From assembly GCF_934476685.1 (NCBI RefSeq), contig NZ_CAKSNX010000001.1, positions 506,655-570,654 of the forward strand: DNA of 64,000 nucleotides. Reading direction: 5' to 3'. Position 1 is the first letter of the stretch, and each line of letters starts with the position of its first letter. This document shows, one piece after another, positions 17,243 to 24,127 of this stretch. The DNA is from an uncultured Ruminococcus sp. Lineage in GTDB: Bacteria; Bacillota; Clostridia; Oscillospirales; Ruminococcaceae. Below the pieces are notes generated by a model. It did not search any database, was not told the DNA's origin, and saw only the letters and a list, made by a program, of their open reading frames with translations. The translations under genes and the position numbers were made by a program.

Positions 17243-18106
17243 ATGAAAATGATGAAGATCTTTGCTGCCGCAGCAGCTATGGTAATGACAGGTGCAATGT
17301 TCGCAGGATGCGGAAATAATTCAGATAATATCACCGTTATCTCCCGTGAGGACGGTTCAGGTACAAGAGGAGCTTTTATCGAGCTTACAGGCGTTGAAGA
17401 AAAGGACGCAGACGGAAACAAAACAGACAACACGCTCAAGAGCGCACTTATATGCAAATCAACAGACGTAGTTCTTACTCAGGTAAGCGGCGATAAGAAC
17501 GCTGTCGGCTATATCTCACTTGGTTCACTCAACGATACAGTAAAGGCTGTAAAGGTCGAGGGCGTTGAGGCTAAGACGGAGAATATCGAAAGCGGCGACT
17601 ATAAGATCGTAAGACCTTTCAACATCGCAGTAAAGTCAGAGCTTTCAGACGCAGCAACAGATTTTGAGAACTTTATTTTAAGCTCCGACGGTCAGCAGGT
17701 GATCGAAGATAAGGGCTATATCAAGCAGAACAAGAACGCTGAAGCATTTACATCAAACGGTGCAAGCGGCAAGGTAGTCGTAAGCGGTTCATCTTCCGTA
17801 ACACCGGTAATGGAAAAGCTTGCTGAGGCATATCAGAAGGTAAACACAAACGTTACAGTAGATGTTCAGCAGTCAGACTCTTCAACAGGTATCAAGGACG
17901 TTATCAACGGCACTTCCGATATCGGTATGTCATCAAGAGATATCTCAGACGATGAACTCTCACAGGGTATCCTTTCTGTAACTATCGCACAGGACGCTAT
18001 CGCAGTTATCGTAAACAAGGAAAACAGCGTGGACGACCTTTCAATGGATCAGATCAAGGCTATCTACACAGGCGAAACAACAACATGGGCTGAACTTACA
18101 AAATAA
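17243..18106 (+). CDS. pstS: PstS phosphate-binding lipoprotein with swapped halves (apparent circular permutant)
   Basis: Captures phosphate outside the cell for the PstCAB transporter encoded next. The signal peptide ends at a lipobox (FAGC, C23). Family motifs are all present but in an unusual order. ISREDGSGTRGAF (34-46), normally in the second half, directly follows the signal. The first-half motifs VVSGSSSVTPVMEKLAEAY (179-197), DIGMSSRD (226-233) and IYTGETTTWAEL (274-285) come last and end the protein. In ordinary PstS the TGxxTxW segment runs straight into the REDGSGTR segment. The phosphate-contacting Ser and Arg positions are therefore kept but the chain ends are moved. Operon position leaves little doubt about function. 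Confidence 0.92.
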   Translation: MKMMKIFAAAAAMVMTGAMFAGCGNNSDNITVISREDGSGTRGAFIELTGVEEKDADGNKTDNTLKSALICKSTDVVLTQVSGDKNAVGYISLGSLNDTVKAVKVEGVEAKTENIESGDYKIVRPFNIAVKSELSDAATDFENFILSSDGQQVIEDKGYIKQNKNAEAFTSNGASGKVVVSGSSSVTPVMEKLAEAYQKVNTNVTVDVQQSDSSTGIKDVINGTSDIGMSSRDISDDELSQGILSVTIAQDAIAVIVNKENSVDDLSMDQIKAIYTGETTTWAELTK

Positions 18107-18112
18107 TCAGCA

Positions 18113-19051
18113 TTGACTGCTTGCGAGGTGATAATTACGAATACTGAAAATACAGCCGTTCTTTCTGCAACGTCCGGCAGCAGAAAGGCAGGAAGAAGCA
18201 GAATACTTGAAACGGTGATGAAAGGCTTGTTCTTCATCTGCGCAGGCGTGTCTGTTGCAGCCGTTGCAGTTATATGTATATTTATGTTCGCTAAGGGTAT
18301 CCCTGCCATTCAGGAGATAGGCATAAAGGATTTCCTTTTCGGAACAGACTGGAGCCCTAGAAACGTACCTGCGTCATATGGTATCTTCCCTATGATAGTA
18401 GGCTCTGTATACTGTACAGCAGGAGCAATAATCGTCGGAGTGCCTGTCGGTCTGCTGACGGCGATATATATGGCTGAGTTTTGTCCTAAAAAGCTTTTCG
18501 GCAAGCTTATGCCGCTCATCAACCTGCTTGCAGGTATCCCGTCTATCGTCTACGGCTTCTTCGGAATGGTCGTAGTCGTTCCGGCAGTCAGAAACCTTTT
18601 CGGCGGAACAGGAAACGGCGTTCTTACAGTTTCCCTTATCCTCGGCATTATGATCCTCCCGACTATCGTCGGCATGAGCGTTTCAGCTCTCAAAGCTGTC
18701 CCAGACAGCTGCCGTGAGGGAGCGCTCGCTCTGGGAGCAACTAAGGAAAGAGCCGTAGCAAGCGTTATCTTCCCTGCTGCAAAGTCGGGTATACTCGCCA
18801 GCGTTATCCTCGCTATCGGCAGAGCCATAGGCGAAACAATGGCCGTGATCATGATCGCAGGAAACTCTACGATCATCCCGCACTCCGTACTTGACAGCGT
18901 AAGAACCCTTACAGGAAATATAGTGATCGAAATGAGCTACGCAGAGGGACTTCACTATGATTCCCTTATCGCAACAGGAGTTGTGCTTTTCGTATTCATT
19001 CTCCTGCTCAACGTAAGCTTCAATCTCATCACACATAAGAAAGGCAAGTGA
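18113..19051 (+). CDS. pstC: PstC, phosphate ABC transporter permease
   Basis: First of the two membrane subunits of the phosphate importer. About six hydrophobic spans with the permease loop GALALGATKERAV, a typical EAA-type motif contacting PstB, and the conserved AGIPSIVYGFFGMVVVVP. Starts 6 nt after the pstS stop. The start codon is uncertain: the TTG at 18113 has no binding site, while the strong GAGGTGA at 18125-18131 is followed by no ATG/GTG/TTG in frame and would point to an ATT at 18134. N-terminal residues before ~25 are poorly conserved in the family, so either is possible. Confidence 0.93.
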   Translation: MTACEVIITNTENTAVLSATSGSRKAGRSRILETVMKGLFFICAGVSVAAVAVICIFMFAKGIPAIQEIGIKDFLFGTDWSPRNVPASYGIFPMIVGSVYCTAGAIIVGVPVGLLTAIYMAEFCPKKLFGKLMPLINLLAGIPSIVYGFFGMVVVVPAVRNLFGGTGNGVLTVSLILGIMILPTIVGMSVSALKAVPDSCREGALALGATKERAVASVIFPAAKSGILASVILAIGRAIGETMAVIMIAGNSTIIPHSVLDSVRTLTGNIVIEMSYAEGLHYDSLIATGVVLFVFILLLNVSFNLITHKKGK

Positions 19052-19908
19052 GTATAATGACAAGATCGGAAAAGATGCGTACATATAAGGCTCACCCCCT
19101 TTCTCTGGTGTTCAGTATACTGACAAAGCTTGCGGTAGCCATAACCATAGGCGTGTTCTTCCTTATCGTCGGATATGTGCTGATAAAGGGAATACCTTAC
19201 CTTAAACCATCACTGTTCTCACCTGAGTATACCACAGACAACTGTTCTATGCTGCCTGCAATAGTGAATACACTTGAAATGCTCGTTATCTCACTTCTTA
19301 TCGCAGCACCGCTTGGCATCTTCTGTGCCATATACCTTGTGGAATATGCTAAAAAGGGCAACAAGTTCGTTTCACTCATCAGACTTACCACAGAAACACT
19401 TTCGGGCATACCATCTATCATCTACGGACTTTTCGGAAATATGTTCTTCGTCCTTGCACTCAAGTGGAAGCTTTCGGTCATATCGGGCGCTTGTACACTT
19501 GCCATAATGGTGCTGCCGCTTATCATACGTTCTACGGAAGAGGCTCTGAAATCTGTTGACGACAGCTTCCGTGAGGGCAGCTATGGACTTGGCGCAGGAA
19601 AGCTCAGAACCATATTCAGAATAGTTCTCCCTCCGTCCATAAGCGGTATACTCTCAGGAGTTATCCTTGCAATGGGAAGAATATTCGGAGAAACAGCGGC
19701 GCTTATCTACACCGCAGGAACAATAGCAAAATATGCGTCACCTATGGATTCGGGAAGAACCCTTTCTGTACATATGTACGCCCTGTCCGACAACGGACTT
19801 AATATGAACGAGGCAAGTGCGACAGCCGTTATACTTCTGCTGGCAGTTCTTCTGCTCAACGGACTGGCATCATTTATCGCAAAGAAGCTTGCCAAAGGAG
19901 GAAACTGA
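19048..19908 (+). CDS. pstA: PstA, phosphate ABC transporter permease
   Basis: Second membrane subunit. Six predicted spans, the family stretch TLSGIPSIIYGLFGNMFF, and the EAA-type loop GSYGLGAGKLRTIFRIVLP that docks with the ATPase. The GTG start overlaps the pstC stop (GTGA), indicating coupling; an ATG at 19057 is equally possible. The C-terminus ends 3 nt before the pstB start, and the AAAGGAGG binding site for pstB lies inside its last codons. Confidence 0.94.
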   Translation: MSIMTRSEKMRTYKAHPLSLVFSILTKLAVAITIGVFFLIVGYVLIKGIPYLKPSLFSPEYTTDNCSMLPAIVNTLEMLVISLLIAAPLGIFCAIYLVEYAKKGNKFVSLIRLTTETLSGIPSIIYGLFGNMFFVLALKWKLSVISGACTLAIMVLPLIIRSTEEALKSVDDSFREGSYGLGAGKLRTIFRIVLPPSISGILSGVILAMGRIFGETAALIYTAGTIAKYASPMDSGRTLSVHMYALSDNGLNMNEASATAVILLLAVLLLNGLASFIAKKLAKGGN

Positions 19909-19911
19909 TAA

Positions 19912-20676
19912 ATGAGTGCAAATTCTGAATACAAGCTGCAGGTCAAGGACTGCAACCTGTTTTACGGAGATTTTCATGCTCTGAAAAATGTCAATATAGA
20001 TATAAAAGAACGGGAGATAACAGCTTTCATAGGCCCTTCAGGCTGCGGAAAGTCCACTCTCCTCAAATCTCTCAACAGAATGAACGATCTTGTTAAGGGC
20101 TGCCGCATAGAGGGCGAGTTCACCCTTGACGGAGTAAATATCTACAAGGATATCGAGATCACAGACCTTAGAAAAAGGGTGGGAATGGTTTTCCAGAAGC
20201 CTAACCTTTTCCCTATGTCTATCTACGATAATATCGCATACGGTCCGAGAACACACGGCATAAGAAAGAAAGCCGAGCTTGATGAGATAGTTGAAACTAC
20301 TCTCCGACAGGCTTCCGTGTGGGACGAAACAAAGGACAGACTAAAAAAATCTGCCCTCGGTATGTCGGGTGGTCAGCAGCAGAGGATCTGTATAGCAAGA
20401 GCGCTTGCCGTAAAGCCAGACGTTCTGCTTATGGACGAGCCGACTTCCGCCCTCGACCCTATCTCCACCATAAAGATAGAGGAGCTTGCAAGCGAACTGA
20501 AAAAGAATTACACTATCGTTATCGTTACACATAATATGCAGCAGGCAACAAGAATTTCCGATAAAACTGCGTTCTTCCTCCACGGCGAGATAGTGGAGTT
20601 TGATACCACCGAGCGGATATTCTCCAACCCGAAGGAGCAGAAAACTCTCGAATATATCACAGGACGTTTCGGTTAA
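19912..20676 (+). CDS. pstB: PstB, phosphate ABC transporter ATPase
   Basis: Powers import through PstCA. Walker A GPSGCGKST (41-49), the Q-loop in GMVFQKPNLFPMS, signature LGMSGGQQQR and Walker B LLMDEPTSALDP are all intact, followed by the H-loop in VTHNMQQA. The PNLFPMSIYDN text is characteristic of PstB among ABC ATPases. Length 254 aa is usual. phoU starts 14 nt downstream behind AAGGAGG. Confidence 0.97.
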   Translation: MSANSEYKLQVKDCNLFYGDFHALKNVNIDIKEREITAFIGPSGCGKSTLLKSLNRMNDLVKGCRIEGEFTLDGVNIYKDIEITDLRKRVGMVFQKPNLFPMSIYDNIAYGPRTHGIRKKAELDEIVETTLRQASVWDETKDRLKKSALGMSGGQQQRICIARALAVKPDVLLMDEPTSALDPISTIKIEELASELKKNYTIVIVTHNMQQATRISDKTAFFLHGEIVEFDTTERIFSNPKEQKTLEYITGRFG

Positions 20677-20690
20677 GGAGGAAAAAGCAT

Positions 20691-21350
20691 ATGCGTGAAA
20701 ATTTTGACAGATTTCTTTCTGCGCTCCATTCAAAGCTTTTTGAAATGGCAACAATGGCAGAGCAGATAATAGCCATGTCGGTGAAATCCCTTGAACAGCA
20801 GGATATGATACTTGCACATGATACAATGAAGTTCGATCAGAAGATAAACGACGCTGAAAGGGAGATCGAAAGAGAGTGCCTTAAATGCCTGCTGAGATAC
20901 CAGCCTGTCGTGGCAGAGGATCTCAGAAGAGTTTCATCAGCACTTAAAATGATAACCGATATGGAGAGAATAGGCGATCAGGCGGCAGATATAGCCGAGC
21001 TTAATATTCTTCTTATCAGCAAAAATCAGCATTGGGATCTCAGCGATATATCCGAAATGGCAAGAGCCGCAGCGCAGATGGTGACAAATGCCATAGATGC
21101 GTATGTAAGGAATGACGTTGACCTTGCCCAGTCGGTCATAAAGTCAGATGACGTTATCGACGACCTCTTCAACAAGACAAGGGACAAGATAATCGAAGAG
21201 ATCGCAGAGGATAAAGCCAACGGCGAAAAAGCCATTGATACCCTTATGGTGGCAAAATACTTTGAGCGTATAGGCGACCATGCAGTAAATATAGCAGAAT
21301 GGGTAGTCTTTGCAATAACAGGTGTGCATAAGTCGGAAAGAATATTCTGA
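20691..21350 (+). CDS. phoU: PhoU phosphate signalling protein
   Basis: Two repeats of a three-helix bundle with the family motifs DxxIDxxExxIE-like (KINDAEREIERECL, ~45-58) and the second DDVIDDLFN (~145-153), plus RIGDQAADIAE and RIGDHAVNIAEW, metal-binding positions of PhoU. It links Pst transport to PhoR activity, damping the response when phosphate is plentiful. Last gene of the pst unit; the region after it holds the phoPR promoter. Confidence 0.95.
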   Translation: MRENFDRFLSALHSKLFEMATMAEQIIAMSVKSLEQQDMILAHDTMKFDQKINDAEREIERECLKCLLRYQPVVAEDLRRVSSALKMITDMERIGDQAADIAELNILLISKNQHWDLSDISEMARAAAQMVTNAIDAYVRNDVDLAQSVIKSDDVIDDLFNKTRDKIIEEIAEDKANGEKAIDTLMVAKYFERIGDHAVNIAEWVVFAITGVHKSERIF

Positions 21351-21380
21351 TATAGGCGATATTGCCCTGTAAAGGCGGTT

Positions 21381-21445
21381 TGTGACTACACTTTACTCAA
21401 TTTTTACATACACAGGCTTGCTATTTTACAATAATGCTGTATAAT
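21381..21445 (+). promoter_or_regulatory. phoPR promoter with 11-bp-phased PhoP-box-like repeats
   Basis: TTTACT (21392), TTTACA (21403) and TTTACA (21425) lie 11 and 22 bp apart, with a weaker GTGACT-like match one turn earlier (near 21381). The core promoter is TTGCTA (21418-21423), a 16-nt spacer and TATAAT (21440-21445). The layout implies autoregulation of the two-component system and matches the pst promoter. Confidence 0.65.
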
Positions 21446-21501
21446 TATAGGTATATCAAAGTATTATATTTCTACATTTTTTATACAGGAGTTGATTGTT
21501 T

Positions 21502-22179
21502 ATGGCATTGATATATTGCGTTGAGGACGATGAGGGCATAAGAGAGCTTATATCCTGCGCACTTAAATCGGGCGGTTATGATGTAAAGACCTTTGCAAAG
21601 GCAAAGCCTTGCTATGAGGAATTGAAAAATACCGTTCCGTCGCTTTTTCTGCTGGATATAATGCTGCCTGACGAGGACGGCTATCAGATACTTACTAAGC
21701 TGAAAAAACAGCCTTCTACTCAGGATATCCCCGTTATAATGCTTACGGCAAAATCCGGCGAGATAGATAAGGTGTCGGGACTTGAACTCGGCGCAGATGA
21801 TTATATCACAAAGCCTTTCGGAGTTATGGAGCTGCTTTCGAGAATAAAAGCTGTGTTAAGACGTGTCGGAAAAACGGCTGCGGAAAATGATGTTATCACC
21901 ATCGACAATGTTTCAGTCGATTCCGCAAGAAGGATATGCACAGTTGCAGGACAGGAAGTCACCCTTACATATAAGGAGTTTGAGCTGCTTATGTACCTTA
22001 TGCGCCATAGATCCATTGCAGTCAGCAGGGACAAGCTCATGGAAACCGTATGGGGATATGAGTTCGCAGGCGAAACGAGAACTGTTGATATGCACATTAA
22101 AACACTAAGACAGAAGCTGGAAAGCGCAGGCTGTACAGATCTTATCAAAACGGTAAGAGGTATAGGCTATAAAATATGA
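21502..22179 (+). CDS. phoP: PhoP-like response regulator (OmpR family)
   Basis: Receiver domain (1-~120) with acidic pocket VEDDEG (8-12), phospho-acceptor aspartate in LLDIMLPDEDG (D52), the MLTAKSG threonine/lysine region and GADDYITKPF; C-terminal winged helix (~130-225) ending in DLIKTVRGIGYKI. Position after phoU and next to the kinase supports PhoP over other OmpR-type regulators. The ATG at 21502 has AGGAG 10 nt upstream; a TTG at 21496 is possible. Probably binds the phased hexamers at its own promoter and at pstS. Confidence 0.92.
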   Translation: MALIYCVEDDEGIRELISCALKSGGYDVKTFAKAKPCYEELKNTVPSLFLLDIMLPDEDGYQILTKLKKQPSTQDIPVIMLTAKSGEIDKVSGLELGADDYITKPFGVMELLSRIKAVLRRVGKTAAENDVITIDNVSVDSARRICTVAGQEVTLTYKEFELLMYLMRHRSIAVSRDKLMETVWGYEFAGETRTVDMHIKTLRQKLESAGCTDLIKTVRGIGYKI

Positions 22180-22217
22180 TGATCCTTCTGTCTGAACAGA
22201 GAGGAGTCTGAGGGGAT

Positions 22218-23954
22218 ATGCAGAGAAAAATATTTAAGGTAATGACCCTGCTCGTATGCTGCACCCTGCTTATATTCCTTATCATAGCAGGCAGCATAAG
22301 CCATTCATATTACCGCTCAAGCGCAATGTCCGAGATAAAATCCATTGCCGAGGTCGCAGTAAAGAAGGATCTTCCTCCGCAGGAGATAGGCGATCTTGTA
22401 GACGGCGTAGTGGATTTCGATATCCGTGTTACATTCATTGCCGAGGACGGAACAGTTGAATATGATTCCGTCGCAGATGCTTCTGAAATGGAGAACCATT
22501 CAAACAGAAAAGAGTTCAGAGAAGCAATGAAAAACGGCAGGGGAGAAGCAGTAAGACAGTCAGAAACACTTGATTATTCAACATATTATTATGCCATAAG
22601 ATATCAGGACGGCGTTATAAGATTTGCCGCAGACAGGAGCAATCTGGCAGGGCTTTTCCTTACAGTATTCCCTATATTGGTGGTAGTGGCTGGAGCGATA
22701 CTTCTTGTAACGACAATAATTTCCATAAAGCTTTCGGAAAGCCTTATAAAGCCGATAAATACCCTTGTAAAACAGCTTGACCTGCGAAACGAGAATATCG
22801 GCGCAATGGAAACCCCATATGAGGAACTTGAACCGATCATAAAGAATGCAGACGTGCTTATGTCAAGGATAAGACGCAACGTTGAAAAGATCAGACAGGA
22901 GAAAGAGAAGATATCAATAATCACAGCCAATATGGTCGAGGGAATGATACTTCTTGATTCTGAAATGATGGTGCTTTCTGTAAATAAGAGTGCGCTGAAT
23001 ATTCTGCAAAGCGATTATGACCCTGCGTCAAAGCAGAACGTAAGCGCCCTGACGGATAATGAGCAGCTTATGGAGCTTTTCGATACCGCAAAGGAAAGCG
23101 GTTCGGCAGTAGATACCCTGCTTATCCACGGCAGATACTATACAGTGTTTGTGAACAAAGCGGACAGCGAGTCAGGGGAATATGATATGGGAATGATAGC
23201 ATTCCTGCTTGATGTCACCGAGTCTGTACAGAACGAACAGATAAGACGTGACTTCTCCGCAAACGTATCCCACGAGCTGAAAACACCGCTGACCACAATA
23301 AAGGGCTTCGGCGAAATGCTCGACAACGGCATATTCAGCAAACCGGAGGACGTAAAGAAGTACGGCGGAATGATCTATCGTGAGAGCGAAAGACTGCTGT
23401 CGCTTATAAATGATATTATAAAGCTGTCCGAGATAGAGGACGGCGACGAGATGCTTGAAGAGCAGATAAATCTCAAACAGGTGGCAAAGGACACCGAAGA
23501 GATACTTCAGAACAAGGCGGACGAACACGATATAACAATGCACGTTTCGGGCGAAAATGTTATAGTCAAAGGCAGCAAGAGCTATATCTCCGAGGTTTTC
23601 CTCAACCTTATGGACAACGCTGTAAAGTATAACAACCCTGGCGGAAACCTGTGGGTTGAGCTGAGTTACGCAGGCTCTCTTGCAAAAATAGTGTTCCGTG
23701 ACGACGGCATAGGCATCTCGGAGGAGAACCGCACAAGAGTATTTGAACGTTTCTATCGTGTGGATAAGAGCCGTTCAAAACGTACAGGCGGAACAGGTCT
23801 TGGACTTTCTATCGTAAAGCATATCGTGGCTTGTCACGGCGGAGAAATAACGCTGAAAAGTGAAGAGGGCAAGGGTACAGAGATAACCGTTATGCTCCCT
23901 GTACAGCGCAGTTCCGATAATAACGCAAACAACGATAATAATGATAATAAATAA
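22218..23954 (+). CDS. phoR: PhoR-like sensor histidine kinase
   Basis: Membrane kinase partnering PhoP. Two membrane segments (~10-28 and ~142-165) enclose an extracellular sensor domain. A HAMP linker, a PAS-like domain (~235-335), a HisKA helix with the phospho-acceptor in VSHELKTPLTTIKGFGE (H352) and a GHKL ATPase domain with N box FLNLMDNAVKYN, DDGIGI and GGTGLGLSIV follow. The length of 578 aa matches PhoR/WalK-type kinases with PAS. An Asn/Asp-rich tail (NNANNDNNDNK) closes the protein. A terminator begins 9 nt after the stop. Confidence 0.92.
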   Translation: MQRKIFKVMTLLVCCTLLIFLIIAGSISHSYYRSSAMSEIKSIAEVAVKKDLPPQEIGDLVDGVVDFDIRVTFIAEDGTVEYDSVADASEMENHSNRKEFREAMKNGRGEAVRQSETLDYSTYYYAIRYQDGVIRFAADRSNLAGLFLTVFPILVVVAGAILLVTTIISIKLSESLIKPINTLVKQLDLRNENIGAMETPYEELEPIIKNADVLMSRIRRNVEKIRQEKEKISIITANMVEGMILLDSEMMVLSVNKSALNILQSDYDPASKQNVSALTDNEQLMELFDTAKESGSAVDTLLIHGRYYTVFVNKADSESGEYDMGMIAFLLDVTESVQNEQIRRDFSANVSHELKTPLTTIKGFGEMLDNGIFSKPEDVKKYGGMIYRESERLLSLINDIIKLSEIEDGDEMLEEQINLKQVAKDTEEILQNKADEHDITMHVSGENVIVKGSKSYISEVFLNLMDNAVKYNNPGGNLWVELSYAGSLAKIVFRDDGIGISEENRTRVFERFYRVDKSRSKRTGGTGLGLSIVKHIVACHGGEITLKSEEGKGTEITVMLPVQRSSDNNANNDNNDNK

Positions 23955-23962
23955 AAAATATG

Positions 23963-24007
23963 GATCAGACGTGTTTATGAAAAAATGCGTCTGATCTCTT
24001 TTTTGTT
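23963..24007 (+). terminator. Rho-independent terminator after phoR
   Basis: GATCAGACG (23963-23971) pairs with CGTCTGATC (23988-23996), followed by a long T-rich tail. Confidence 0.9.
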
Positions 24008-24057
24008 TTTTTATTTTTACCTCAGAAAAAAATTCTGAAAAAAGGATCAAAAAGGAC

Positions 24058-24086
24058 TTTACATTCTCCTGTGGCTGTGCTATAAT
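24058..24086 (+). promoter_or_regulatory. Promoter of the beta-galactosidase gene
   Basis: TTTACA (24058-24063) and TATAAT (24081-24086) with a 17-nt spacer, 42 nt before the ATG. No obvious operator or CRE-like palindrome was noticed nearby. Confidence 0.7.
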
Positions 24087-24127
24087 TACAGCAATCATAT
24101 GGCTGATGCCGAAAGGAATATAAAAAT

